64,000 nucleotides of DNA from Polytrichum commune (GCA_950295325.1 OX485806.1:11718001-11782000), one strand, 5' to 3'; shown: positions 1 through 11,569, counted from the first letter of the stretch. Notes: generated by a model from the letters alone, not told the origin. Translations and numbers: made by a program.

Positions 1-25
1 CCTGAGTATGCCCCTTTCTTAACAG

Positions 26-1640
26 TGAAGGATGGAAAGGAAGGTTATGCTAACAGGGCACCTTACAATGCAATTCATGTGGGAGCTGCTGCACCTGGTA
101 AGTATGTATACTTGTGCAAAGTATTGCGGAAACCAGAAAATTTTAGCAGAGCAAATGGATGTGTGTACCAGTGTTGGACTGATATTGTCTTTGTTTATAC
201 CATTTGGATATCTATAATGAGAATTTCACATTTTGTCTGATACCAATAGGGTATGGGTAGTTGGCAGTATTCCTTACTATTCAACTATTGATACTTGGTG
301 GGTATCACTATATCAGAGAATCTTTGTGACATGAGTCATTTATTAATACTAGGGTCATTTTACCTAGGTATGAAGGTTTTCAGATGGTATATAATTTTTT
401 TTCCAAATTAACATTATTCTCAAATAGGTACCCGTAACCTACTTGTAAAAATAGAATAGAATAAAATGTAGAGTCCTCATTATATATACCCGAGTGATAT
501 CAATAAAAGGTGATGCCAGTCCAACACAGGTGTATACCCTTTTGACTCAAGTCTTTCTCATTCATGGACTATCTTCTGACAGACCTGTTGGAGACTATGT
601 TTCTTAATTATTTGTTGTGCTTGGTTTGTTTTCCAGAGTTACCAGAATCCTTAGTGCAACAGCTGAAACCTGGTGGGCGCATGGTCATTCCTGTAGGCAA
701 ATTATCTCAGGTTCTCTCTCTCTTCCTGTTATTCATGAATCATCTAATTACTAAATTTGATTTCTTCCAGCGTGCTTTGAGGGCTTTTAGGTTGCATATC
801 ATGAGGTGCACCTAAAATATCTCGTTAGATGCAATAATAAGTTGTTCCTCTTTAACTTGGATCCCATGGGAACTCTAAGGTGAAGCCCCTCAAGGCTGGA
901 ATAGTACTTGGACGGGTGACCTTCCTAGCACTTGATTTCCAATGCACCCTACCACCTAAGGTCCAACCAATCAATAGGTATCCCAGTGAGCCGAATATTT
1001 TCAGCCACCCATGTGGGAACCTAGGTTGCCCTTGGGAGAGATAGGTATCCGTGCCCGGTCAAGGTATTCACCTTGGAACGGAGGCAGTAGTCTTCATGGA
1101 CCCCAAATTCTTGTAACCCCATTTCAGGATTACATATAGACTTGGACCAACTCGAAAATGAAGCATCAGCATCATAATTCACAGCGATGGCAGCATCAGA
1201 GTCATGTGTCTTTTCTGTCTTTTCCATTCCTCTTGTAACAAAAGGATAATGCCCTCTGTCTTCGGGCCATCTTCCCAGTGGAGAGCCATTCATTGTTTGT
1301 AGTGCCCAGAAAATTGCAATTTTGGTATACATGTTTGATAGTAATGAGGTATATGGAACCAACCAACCACATGAGTCGAATGCTTGCTACCTATCAGTCA
1401 AATCATTGCAAAACTATGTTGCTAATTCTAAGACTCCGATAAACTTTTGGTCAAGTCTTTATGCACCATATAAGATGATGGCAGGTGTCTGTCTCCCTCT
1501 CAGTTGTAATTCTACATTGTAATCCAATTCATGCAGCTTTGTGTATATGTGAGCAGGATCTTGTTATTGTAAACAAGCTGCTGGATGGGACTGTTCAGAA
1601 AACAGTTGAAATGGGGGTGCGCTATGTACCCTTAGTATAA
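26..1640 (+). CDS. PIMT: Protein-L-isoaspartate O-methyltransferase, C-terminal part (gene runs off the left edge)
   Basis: PIMT uses S-adenosylmethionine to methylate L-isoaspartyl residues in aged proteins so that they revert to aspartate; plant forms act in cytosol, plastid and nucleus and are linked to seed or stress longevity. Three exons are visible: 26-97 (ends HVGAAAP), 637-710 (LPESLVQQLKPGGRMVIPVG) and 1557-1640 (DLVIVNKLLDGTVQ...VRYVPLV, then TAA). Phases agree (G|AG at the first junction, phase 0 at the second) and every border is GT/AG. APYNAIHVGAAAPELPE and LKPGGRMVIPVG are hallmark motifs of the family fold around the SAM site. The N-terminal half lies outside the window; bases 1-25 are the end of an intron. 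The protein stops right after YVPLV, while relatives I know have several more residues, so a further 3' exon or a true truncation is possible. Confidence 0.9.
172..526 (+). mobile_element. TIR element (family K) in a PIMT intron
   Basis: The segment begins TGTTGGAC and ends GTCCAACA, a perfect 8-bp terminal inverted repeat. It is flanked on both sides by CAG, which may be a 3-bp target duplication. The interior resembles 9440-9751 (reverse), 22730-23095 (same orientation) and 49925-50290 (reverse), sharing stretches such as TGGTGGGTAT and AGAATCTTTGT. No coding capacity is seen, so I read it as a non-autonomous DNA transposon inside the intron 98-636. Superfamily not assigned. Confidence 0.6.
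859..933 (+). pseudogene. 5S rRNA-derived relic with internal Pol III promoter boxes
   Basis: About 75 bases resemble the second half of plant 5S rRNA. It begins GGATCCCAT..GAACTC and then carries equivalents of the three parts of the 5S internal promoter: an A-box-like stretch (AAGGTGAAGCCCC), an intermediate element (GAATAGTACT) and a C-box-like stretch (GGACGGGTGACCTTCCTAG). The first 40-odd bases of 5S are not recognisable, so this is not a functional 5S gene. It lies on the sense strand of a PIMT intron (711-1556). Known sources of such fragments are retroposed 5S copies, 5S-derived SINEs, and Cassandra-type TRIM elements, which carry 5S sequence in their LTRs. I cannot tell which from one copy. 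Confidence 0.7.
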
Positions 1641-2916
1641 CATTCATCAGTGAGAAAAGAGTCGTTTACTCTCTTTGGAAGAGAGGAATAATACCGAGTG
1701 CACTTGGAAGGAATAAAAGTGAATTATGTTCAGGCTGATGGTGATGATGATGATGATGAGATCATGTTGGGCTTGAACCTTGTCCGTCTCAACATTAATT
1801 GCGAGGTGTTAAACAACCTACATGTGCACAGATTTAGGGTTTGCTTGGCAACCCCCCAGGCAACAGTTCGTTGTCATTGCCATTGCAGTTGCCGCTGTGG
1901 GCGATTGAACATTGCATGCGTGCACTCGTGGACAAGACAAGTCCAGCCGTTTGTATATCTGATTTGCTCAATAAAAATAAGTCTTGGTCCTACTGCACAC
2001 CTTCTGAGGAGCATATTTCTTCACACTAAGATTTTATGGCCTACAAACAATGGCTGCATCTTGAGCATGAAATTTTGCACATGCATGAAATTTTGAGACA
2101 GACGCATCTGTTATAACCCCATGAAGGCCAAAGTGAAAGCTTCTTAAAATTGCCTAGAAAAGTTCAGTCCAATTCAAACAGTTTCTTCAAGAAATTGGCA
2201 CTTATAGAGTCGAGAGATGCATTTCTGATAACTTAAGCAATTTTACATAAGTGCAGTACAGGTTTGATATTGGAGAGATTTTTCACAGGTCTGGAAATTG
2301 ATATCACAATCTTTAACAACAACAAAAATCACAGTTCATTTTCAAGTTCTAAATTTGTTGTAAGTTTTCAAAGACAAGATTCTCTCCCAACCCATACTCA
2401 CAGCATAGGTTGACCTATCTTTGCTAATTGGGAGTCGGAAACTTGAGTACAATTAGTGCTCTTTTCAAGGAACCCCAAATTCATGCCCTTGTAACTTACT
2501 CCAAATGAGATGACTACATGTTTAATTCTTCAAGGTTTTTTCCCATCATGTTAGAAAATGACAAATACATGTTTGGAACTTCACGGCTTTAGGGAACTTC
2601 ATGTATTAAGATTGGGGGGCTATCTCTATGTATTAAGATATGGGTATGTCTACTCTATTATTATCTGATTGGATGTTTGGCAACTTTGCAAGGGTTTCTC
2701 ACACAATTTTCCAGCCATACTTATGTCTAAAAATTATACGATTATATCATAAACACGTCGTTGCTATGGTTGAGCAGTGGTGACTCCCCACACAAAAATG
2801 TTAGCCTCATCCATTAGGCATTAAGGTATGTGTGCTTATGTGGGCACTTCCAACTCCACAAAGCAACTTAAGTTAGTTGTTCGGTCAGTGATCTAAAGAC
2901 TCTTTCCAATTAACTA
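1641..2916 (+). other. PIMT 3' flank, no further gene seen
   Basis: This follows the PIMT stop codon. A canonical AATAAA at 1970-1975 could be the polyadenylation signal of the gene, giving a 3' UTR of about 350 bases. A short GAT/GAC repeat at 1740-1760 gives an Asp run in one frame but no protein family is recognisable. The rest to 2916 is AT-rich with no feature I can support. Confidence 0.4.
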
Positions 2917-3452
2917 CACTAAATATTGTATCTAGTGCCATATGGTACTTCATGTCATTGTGGTAACTTTGTATGAATAACTTCACAAATATTGTTCCCA
3001 ACTTACTTTCAGTTTATCCAAATGCCAATTATTGAAACAAAGTTTGGTATAATTTGCATCCTAACAAAATATGTGATGGAATATTGTCATGGATGATTGA
3101 ATTTTGCTTGAAAAATCACTTAGTAAGTGACAGTAATTGTAACATTGTAAATCTATAATCCCCCAAATAAATTTACAAGGAATGACAAATAAGGTTGGGT
3201 TAACATTTAGTGTTCATGACACCGCAGTTTACAATTAGTATTGAGCAAGATAATTAGAATTCATGACACCAGGTGTCATATATGCACACCGAAGAATATG
3301 ATGTAACTTACTTGGTAAAACATGATTATGTCAGCAAAAAGTTATAGCACCACGTAACTCTACATGATAACCAACACTAATTAGATAAAACAGTTTAGTA
3401 TTGAGAAAAATAATTAGATTGGTGACACTAAATACAATATTTAGTGTAGCAT
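2917..3452. mobile_element. TIR element of family F, with a family G fragment inside
   Basis: The ends are inverted copies of a motif close to CTACACTAAATATTGTAT..AGTG (left near 2917-2945, right near 3420-3452). The interior, for example AAGTGACAGTAA and ACAAGGAATGACAAATAA, is shared with 63635-63998 and in reverse with 20607-21006. A fragment at about 3310-3390 (AAAAGTTATAGCACCACGTAACTC) matches the right end of the family G MITEs and accounts for the extra length. No ORF. Confidence 0.55.
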
Positions 3453-4389
3453 TCCTACATGAGGAAGATTGTTACTGTGAAGATAGTGATTCGCATCTCC
3501 AGCCAAAGTAAAATTTAAAAAATCATATTGTGGTCATGTAGAGGATTTGTTCTGAGGTTGACATCTGTTTAAGAATGACATGTTTTTGTACTTCCTCACA
3601 TGTCAGTCGGTGTGCAATAGAACAGTCTACCATATTTAAACACGCATGAATTTTGTTTTCAAATATTACCTATGAGGTTCATATTGGATTTGTGGAAATG
3701 ATCCTAAAGTGGTTACAAAATGAAAGTCCCCTTTTCTGTAATTGGAAGTAGTCCCAGTTTTTACCTTAACATCAAGTTTCATAAATGAAAGGATCTATAC
3801 TTCAAAGTTGTGCAACTATAACTAAAATAACATAATCCCTCTAGGAAAAGATACTGGGTGGCCAATTTATGTATATTTAAAATCCAATTGAAACCCTAAA
3901 CAAGTGATGTCACAAGGCACACACAAGTTGCACATAAATTCAACTATCTTTATCAATGAGGTAGAAACAGATAATTTGTGCAAGATATAATATGTCATGT
4001 ACAACAATTTTATAATGTTTATACTTAGTGAAGGAAGTTGCAAACTTCTGTATTATAAATGATTATCAACGTTGTACACATTGAAATTCATATAAATGTG
4101 TTAGAGATTTGCAAAAACAAATCTGCTCAAATAACTACTTTCATGGATAATAGCTTTGTAGGTTTTGAGAAAACGTACAACACAAACTTCTGAATAATTT
4201 TATTTGAGTACTCATTGAGATAGATGTGAACATTGCAGAAATGTAGGTTTGGGGTTTATTATATACAAATGATTAGGTAGTGACCTTGCTTTGATTGCTT
4301 CACACCAACAACAATTTACATATATATATAAGATAAGAAATGTTGTACCTCCACTTCAAGACTCGCATGGGATCTTTAAACTGATTATC

Positions 4390-4577
4390 CCAATTAGTGC
4401 ATGTTACTATTCGGTGTTACGCACTCTATCTATTTATTGAGACTGTAATATTTTACAAAACAAAGTCATTTATGTTTTATGAACAACCTATTGAACTTTG
4501 TTTAGTAAAAATTGAACACCTGGGTACGACATTATTACACTGCCTAACTCCAAATAGTAACACGCACTAATTGAGAT
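4390..4577. mobile_element. Short MITE of family G
   Basis: Inverted ends: AATTAGTGCATGTTACTATT at the left, and the complement of AAATAGTAACACGCACTAATT at the right. The same end sequence occurs at 8662-8880 and in shorter form at 36470-36925. Length is about 190 bases with no coding capacity. It lies between PIMT and the START-like gene. Confidence 0.6.
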
Positions 4578-4896
4578 AATTGGTGTAGTTGCTACAATAG
4601 ATGATAACCAGCATGCAGATACAGCTATTTTAATCAACAGAGAATCAATAGACATCACAACAGTGTTTCAAATAGGGAGGTGAAGTGATTTGGAAAATGC
4701 CCTACTGTAACTTGAGTGTTTGTAACACAGAAACCCATATGCACATTCAGTTCACAGAGAGATTTTGTTTAACATGAAAAAAAAAATTCTCAAAGAATCA
4801 CAAGCTTTTGCTTGATTCGGGATATTACTGGATAAAAATACCATACATGAATATTTACATAAATTTCCTATACAACAAACTATTCTAAGCTAAAAG

Positions 4897-7302
4897 TCAC
4901 TGTACAGGCACACCTCTACTTTGCTGCACCCTCTCTGCCTCCGCTGAAAGATCTTCAAGAACTGCTTTCACCTGATTGCCCATAATTCTTGACACATATC
5001 CTCCTGAAATGCACCACCGTCATAAATATTAATGATTATGCACAAAAACATACTCAACCACATATAGAGTGAAAGAAACTACCAGAAAATTTTATGTGAT
5101 TAACTAGAGTTATCTACTGCCTTAGCATGACTTTTGGTCAGGCATTCATTGTTTTCCAAACACCTTCCACATTAAGTATTTCATGCATTAGTTAATGATA
5201 AAATAGAAGATCCAGCAACTGATATTGTATGTCCATTCGTTGAGGGCAAAGACTCATTTTGGCATGTCAAGAGTTTGCCACACAATAACCCAGAATCTTC
5301 GTTCAAATTCAAACACTACCTCCCGCATGAACTAGTAGAAACAAATCATTGATGTTGTATGCAAAACAATCAACGCAAAATCATGCAGAACCAATTCCCA
5401 ACACAAAGGTATTTGAGTTTAATTATTATTCTAATACTGAGAATGTTGTAAATTACTCTATAAGTGATCCCATACTCTTAACAATTAATTTTGTCAAGTT
5501 TGTTCTTTAGTACATTATTTAATTTTCCAATAATCAAATTATATTACAATCACACTCACACTCTATTTACCTTCTAATGAAAATAATTTCATGTATCAAA
5601 GTTGGAAAACAATCACGACTGATTCTATACACGAGAAAAATATGAAGAGTTCGTTTATTGAGCATACCTAAAGGACCAGGAGGAAGAAGCGATGGCAGAA
5701 CTTCCTGCGTCACCACAACTTTAGACCCCAACTGTTTCCCCTCCACCACATACGGCTCTATATTCCAATAACCATTAAACATTTTCAAAAAACCAGGTTC
5801 ATTCCTGCACACAAATCACACAATAGAAATAGGGTCAAGGAGACACATCCAAAGCAATAAAATTCATTTCAGTGTTCAGTACCACTTCTTCGGATATTAA
5901 CCCTGACAAAGATACTTATAGTATTTACATTACCTTCAGAGTACGTGAATTTCAGGGTAGTTAAGTCATTATAATTATCTAACACCTCGAAATGCTTGAT
6001 CATAAAATTTCATACATATCTATCCACTCTCTATTTCATGAAGTGCTCACATATCAAAGAATGTTTTCACAGCTTGCTTATTTCAAGATTGTATCATGCT
6101 TGCAACATTCTACCAAACCGCAGAAATCGGCAATTTCAACCATAATAGGTTAATGAGCTCACAATGTATATGACACATTCCGCCTGCTTCGATCTTCTTC
6201 AACCTTCATTTTCATATCAAAGGCTCCCGACCAGAACATAAGATTCCAGTGTGCGTGTTGTGTCACCAGCTTCGCGTTATCCCTATGTTCCACCTCCACT
6301 TTCGAGACAGTCTTGAAAATTTGTGGGTTATTCTCATAATCGGTAAGAATGCCATACGTAATGTCAGGATCCACAGCCATGCTCATGTTGCCCTTGATCT
6401 CAAAGTATCCATTCTGTTAAACCATAAAACCAGTGCACGTAGTCAGGAACGATAGTGCAACTTACGTCAGTTTACTTAGCAGTCAACTTCCCTCCCTCAT
6501 ATAGACAGATGAGATTAAATATAGTTCATTACATTCGAAACTAACTGCCATTGATATTCTACTTTTGCACCCTTTCCTACAATTTAGCATGTGAATTCAA
6601 GACGATGATGATGTATTTTCTTTCTACAGCAGTAACAACCAAATGCTCCACTCGTTGTGGATAAATTTACCTTTTTCTCAACTGAAACTTCAGCTGGCCG
6701 ACCACCATCATCACCCGCTCTGCAAGAATGAAACCACATGAGAATGGCACATACTCATAAGCAAGTGGTCGCCATTTGACATAAGTTGATCAACCCCAAA
6801 TTAGGTCAACAGTAGGCCATTCATAATCACATTCACTGAGCTGAAATCCAGTAACGAAAAGAAAATGGACCCTAAGCCAGTCGTCAAAAGAAATTCCTTC
6901 GAACCTGCCACTTTTGGCATTCACCTTGCACACAAATAATACTTCGACCGTCTCAACTTCGGTACGAACTAGAGCTCCCAGATTAATTTAGTGGTTGCTT
7001 AGATCGTGTGAAAATGTTGATGCAGGATAAATATTTACATTTGATGTCGGCAAGCAGGGTGCCTAACCTGGTAAGGTACAAAATGCGGTAATATCGTAGA
7101 TAGCAAATCTTTCAGGTCAGATATGCATATGGAATTTGAGCAACTTGCGAGAGATTTGAGCTCACCTCAGAGATGGGGGTGCGGCGGCAGCAAGAGCGGC
7201 TTGCGCCTTGTTATTTTCCTCCATGTCACGTCTACGCCTCTGCAGTGTTGGTGATCGCCGGTTGCTCCCGAACGCATCACCGGATGGTCTTGTCCTCACC
7301 AT
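4897..7302 (-). CDS. START/polyketide cyclase-like (SRPBCC superfamily) protein
   Basis: A complete five-exon gene on the minus strand: 7302-7166, 6719-6671, 6413-6163, 5804-5668 and 5003-4897 (TGA at 4899-4897). The 681 nt code for 226 residues, and all borders are GT/AG with matching phases. Residues 1-62 are rich in Arg, Ser and Ala (MVRTRPSGDAFGSNRR...) and could be an organelle transit peptide. From about residue 63 (NGYFEIKGNMSMAVDPDITY) comes the START-like domain: YGILTDYENNPQIFKTV, FWSGAFDMKMKVEED, FLKMFNGYWNIEP and LLPPGPLGGYVSRIMGNQ, with a helical C-terminus. This resembles the Arabidopsis 'polyketide cyclase/dehydrase and lipid transport' proteins, which are thought to bind hydrophobic ligands; the ligand is unknown. 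The start is the first ATG of the exon; a second Met at residue 27 is an alternative. Confidence 0.85.
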
Positions 7303-7324
7303 AACTCTCCTCTTGCAATGTACA

Positions 7325-7585
7325 CAAAAACCTCTCGACTCTAAACCCTGCGGTAAACCTTCGCAGTTGAAGCCTTCCGAAATCGACTCCGCACCAAATT
7401 GAGCAAGACAAAGCTCTAATACTAAATTCTTTTAATTGCAGAACGAGGTAATATGTACGGGATTATGAAGAGTCTACCACACACAAAAACCTCTAGCCAA
7501 ACCTTGAAGCAGGGAAATAAGGCGCTAAACCTCTGTCAGTTGAAGCTTTCTGAACTCGAACCCGTTCCAAAATTGAGCCGGAATA
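7325..7585. repeat. Imperfect local duplication upstream of the START-like gene
   Basis: Two related blocks, about 7325-7405 and 7485-7585, share ACACAAAAACCTCT, GTAAACC/CTAAACC, CAGTTGAAGC, TCGA and CCAAAATTGAGC in the same order. They lie just upstream of the START-like start codon, so they form part of its 5' leader or promoter. The duplication is old: the copies differ by many substitutions and small indels. Confidence 0.5.
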
Positions 7586-8094
7586 ACCTCTACAGAGATT
7601 CTCTTTCAATGATCGAATGAGACTTGTTGCTAAAATTATGAAAGACAGGAATGCAGCGAGGCGATTTGTAAGAGCGAGGGAGAAGAGAAACGGGCAGGAG
7701 AGCGGGACAGGGCGGGCAGGACGTGTTTCCTCTACTCTGTGAGGACTCATCGGGCGGCTGCATGAACCACCGGGCAGCTCAGGCGAACGGGCAGTGAAGA
7801 CAAAGTTTTTGCCGTGCGGCCCTCAACGGGGAGGCCACGGAGGCGGGAGCCACGCGTGGGGGCGGCCTGCACACAGTGTTCGCCACGTCAGCTATTTCTC
7901 GACGTTGTCCATCTGGAGGTATGCCACGTGAGCGAGGTCCGCCACACGTTCAAAATCCTAGGGCCGGGAAATGCTGGGGCGCTTTTGAAGCCCTTCGTGT
8001 TGGGTGTTGAGGAAACTGCATGGCTTTGGTGTGGTGTGGTGCATCTCACCTTCCTTTGCCCTAATAAGCATGTGGGCGTTCTTCTTCGCTTCAT
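7586..8094. other. GC-richer spacer, probable promoter side of the START-like gene
   Basis: The stretch is richer in G and C than its surroundings and contains several CACGTG-like or CACG cores (for example CCACGCGTGG at 7850 and GCCACGTGAGC at 7922). ORFs in both strands overlap here but none resembles a protein family, and I regard them as chance. A CpG-rich plant promoter fits its position. Confidence 0.3.
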
Positions 8095-8655
8095 GTTCTC
8101 CAAACTTCTACCAAGTAGATTTATATCACAACAAAACTTGTGTTGCATTAGCAAATCTACAATGAAGCATCGTCCGTAGAAATCGGATTGAAAATCGGAG
8201 CTTCCGAGATGAAGTTAGGGTGATTGAAAGTGCACATCTGTGCACTCCTTATGTGAATACATAGGTCCTCCTAACTGTGTTCATTGTTGAGTGTAGAGTG
8301 GTTCACGGTATTCGAAGGCGTAGTCCAATCTCTTTAAAACACGTCTTTATGGTGTCTGCTATGTGATCTTCACCAAACCACGTACCAATTAAGTGTAGGG
8401 GTTCGATTTAAGAAGAGGAACTGAATAACACCCACATACCTTATTCCAAAAAAAACATTAGTAGCCTACGCCATGGGTCACAATAAGGTAGGTGGGTCTT
8501 ATAAATGGATACTTTTTTTTTTACTAGCCCACTTCTCCTAGGACATGGAACATGCAATTAGTATAAGATGATGGTTAGTGAATCCAAATCCAGGTTGCAA
8601 CCATTTTCTTCATAATTTTGGGAGCTCGTGTAGGTAATTCTTGTGCTCATTAACT
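8095..8655 (+). repeat. Dispersed repeat family I, copy 1
   Basis: It starts near TGTTCTCCAAACTTCTACCA, continues with TTGTGTTGCATTAGCAAATC, ATACATAGGTCCTCC and TAGGGGTTCGATTTA, and runs on with CCCACTTCTCCTAGG and TGGGAGCTCGTG. The same order of blocks occurs at 21088-21640, 39555-39865 and 56095-56598, with fragments at 11160-11313 and, reversed, 42110-42400. It has no long ORF. It looks like a mid-copy non-autonomous element; the ends are not certain. Confidence 0.55.
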
Positions 8656-8661
8656 ACACAA

Positions 8662-8880
8662 TTTTGTCTAGTTAGTGGTGGGTTTCCATTTGGAGTTACG
8701 CATTGCTATAACCATTTTATAGAGAGTATCATTATTTAACCCAAATAACAAAAGTAGTTGGTATGCATGGCAAAGAAAACAATATCACTTAGTTTGGTAA
8801 AAAAATGATGCCCCCGGTAAAATGTTATAGCAATGCGTAACTCCAAATAGTAACCCACACTAATTAGACAAAATAGTGCA
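8662..8880. mobile_element. MITE of family G with long terminal inverted repeats
   Basis: The left end (GTCTAGTTAGTGGTGGGTTT..ATTTGGAGTTACGCATTGC) is mirrored at the right end (TTATAGCAATGCGTAACTCC..GTAACCCACACTAATTAGAC), giving arms of about 50 bases in a 220-base element. It is nearly a full hairpin and has no coding capacity. Related copies: 4390-4577 and the 36.5-kb pair. Confidence 0.7.
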
Positions 8881-8890
8881 ACCAAGTAGT

Positions 8891-8920
8891 CCCCCCCCCC
8901 CCCCCACACACACACACACA
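8891..8920. repeat. C15 homopolymer followed by (CA)n
   Basis: Fifteen C residues (8891-8905) run directly into an alternating CA tract. This is one of several G/C homopolymers longer than 12 bases in the window. Confidence 0.9.
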
Positions 8921-9439
8921 TACATTTTTTCATTGTCAAGCCTAAATTGGTTATCATGTTTTGAACACACAATTCATTATTATTTTTCAACAACATGGTA
9001 TTCATGAAAATGTCACATGGCATGTAAAAATGTCATATATGTCGTTGTTTCCTCGAATGCAAGGAAGGCCCGCTTGAATTGGTCTTTGGAAGCAGCTTTT
9101 ACCAACTACAACTATTTCCAAAGTTCGAGTGCATTCCACAAGACTAGAATACATACCATGCAACAAATTGCACTCTCTTCTACCATCATAAGATTGAAGA
9201 ATCTTTTGATACCAATTTCATTATTTGGGTCAATACCATATCGATATACGTGTGTGATTTGGGGATGAGGATCGAGGTCACCGGATGATACACAAACCTA
9301 GCTAGTATCAATAATAAGAATCCTTTAGAAATACTTGGACTCAAATGTTATCACAAGAGCAACATAATCTTGCTTATAAGTATTGATGTTAAGTCATAGT
9401 TCGCATATGGGAGTCACACGGTCTCAAAATGAAGGTTAG

Positions 9440-9751
9440 TGTTGGACTTATATTATTTTGATTCTATTATAACACCATTCAGGTATTATTAATGAGGATT
9501 TCATCATTTTGGTCTACATACCATGTAAGGATCTTCGTATCTAAGTAAAGATTTCCTAGTATCAATATGGTTTAGAATGGTATTGACCCAAATAATAATT
9601 TGTGTATACAAAGATTCTCTCATCTTGAGATACCCATCAAATGTCAATATTTGATTTTTATTACACTTTTGATACCCAAGAATAAGTTCTTTGATATCAT
9701 TGTTGAAATTGATTGTTGATATCATGCATTCAACTATATATCGGTCCAACA
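9440..9751 (-). mobile_element. Family K TIR element, copy 2
   Basis: It starts TGTTGGAC (9440) and ends GTCCAACA (9751). The interior is the reverse complement of the copy in the PIMT intron, for example ACAAAGATTCTCTCATC and GATACCCATCAA. It is 312 bases long. I see no clear target duplication here. Confidence 0.6.
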
Positions 9752-10084
9752 TCGTTCGAGACCACTTGAATCCAACATGTAATCTACACTCCAACACTAG
9801 GTGATGTAGGGTGGGTTTCTATTAAGGTCTACACTCATGAAACCTAGGCCAAGACACCCTTCATGAACTACGGTACTGTAGTACCTTTAGCACTTCCGCA
9901 CTAATCTAATCATTTTTAAACAACCCAATTTTTTTTGAAAATCGTATTTTAAAATTCTCAAAACTCAATAAGGAAAAAATGAGTTGTCCTTTAAATCCGG
10001 GATTTTATACTTTAAAATATGAAATATACTAATACACGGTCTATAACTAGACGAAGTGGTAAAGGTACTATGGTATACTTTTAG

Positions 10085-10345
10085 ATTGACAATTGATTCA
10101 ATGAAGGGGGAGAACTGCCTGCTAGTTACAGACTAGTTACATATGAACCGGTTTAATTTGAGATATAGCCGGTTGAAGTGCGAGACCTGAGGAAAGTTAC
10201 CAATACTTTTAGAGGAATTTATAGAATATATCATAATTTGATTGAAAAACCTTGAAAGATGCCAAGATGTGACCGGTTGGACTCGGAAACACTGGGATAT
10301 TGACCGATTATGCGCAAATTTATCCCAGGACACTAGAGTACACTG
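10085..10345 (+). repeat. Dispersed repeat family M, copy 1
   Basis: It shares, in order, GAACCGGTT, CCGGTTGAAGT, GACCTGAGGAAA, AGAGGAATTTATAGA and ACCGGTTGGACTCGGAAACAC with 63440-63640. No ORF or recognisable family. From here to 11159 I see nothing beyond a C14 homopolymer at 10705-10718. Confidence 0.5.
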
Positions 10346-11313
10346 AAAAGTATGGGCATTAATGGGGGCTGAATTGTTTTAATAGTTCCTTGTTTGAGTG
10401 TAACTACAAAGTTTTGGAGGGCTTCTTTGAGTTTTAGGCATCACTATGCTTTATCTTTATATAAGTAAGAATCTTCTCACTCTCTTTGCCACCCACATGC
10501 ACATGCATCTCTTTGCTCCTCTCACTACTTGTGTACTTCTCAAATAGAATCGAACTTAAGAAAGACCTCCCCCAAAAAAATTCAAACTTTTTAAGCCCCA
10601 AAATAGAGCAAAACGACTTCCCTCCCCAATTGTATTTGTAGGTTATTGGCACAAGTGTTGGAAGTGGCAAATATGAAAGATTTCACCCAAAAAATTGAGT
10701 TGATCCCCCCCCCCCCCCTTTCGTGACTTTTTGGTTAACTTTGTTAGATTGATTTTTCAAACTAATAAGAGGATTGTTTTCTTGAATGGAGACCATCGAG
10801 GTTTGACGGGAAAGTGATGTCACTTTATTCCACCTTTGTTTTTCATGTGTTGGACTTGAACCTTAAAGTCAACTCCTTGGGTCCGAAGTTTTGCTCTCGG
10901 CCAATAGGGTCACTCGGATTTGAAGTCTCAATCCCTACCTAGTGTGTGAACCCACTTTACTAAGAGCTATATATCTTTGTATATTTTTGCTTGTTGCTTG
11001 ACTTGGACTTGAGGTCATATGATGATACCGTCTAGTGACATTACATGTGTTGGTGAGGTTCTTAAGGTCCATTTGCATCAAGAGTTGACTTCTAACCTTT
11101 TAGCTAGAAGGTCTTAGCTAGCTAGGAGTTTCCTTGAATACATTTCGCATATGTTTATGGCACTTTACACCTACATAAGATAGGTGAGTCAAACGGACAC
11201 TTTTTGCTCTACCCCAACTTCTTGTAGGTTATGAAATACACAACGAGTGCAAGATGATGAGCAAATCCAAATCCTACACACAACCAATTTCCTCCTAATT
11301 TTTGAAGTTCATA

Positions 11314-11566
11314 CACTGGAAGAAAATTTGTCCATTACAATTGTCCGTTGCAATTGGCCATTGCAACTTGTGGTCAGAAAATGCATGAATAAATTAGTTT
11401 AGTTGTCAACTAGAGGGTTGTGGTTGCTAATTGTCCACAACCCACAATCAAAAACCTTCGGTTGACAACCAAGATGATTTGTTTATGCTTTTTTTGTTTT
11501 TTGGGTCACGAATCGCAATGGGCAAGTTGCAATGGATGGTTGTAATGGACAAGTTTTCTTATGGTG
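11314..11566. mobile_element. CACTA-like MITE, 253 bp
   Basis: The ends are CACTGGAAGAAAATTTGTCC and, as reverse complement, CACCATAAGAAAACTTGTCC, followed by CATTACAA in both arms. The element is flanked by ATA at 11311-11313 and at 11567-11569. CAC-starting inverted repeats of the CACTnnAAGAAAA type and a 3-bp target duplication are the signature of the CACTA (En/Spm) superfamily. There is no transposase, so it is non-autonomous. Confidence 0.75.
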
Positions 11567-11569
11567 ATA

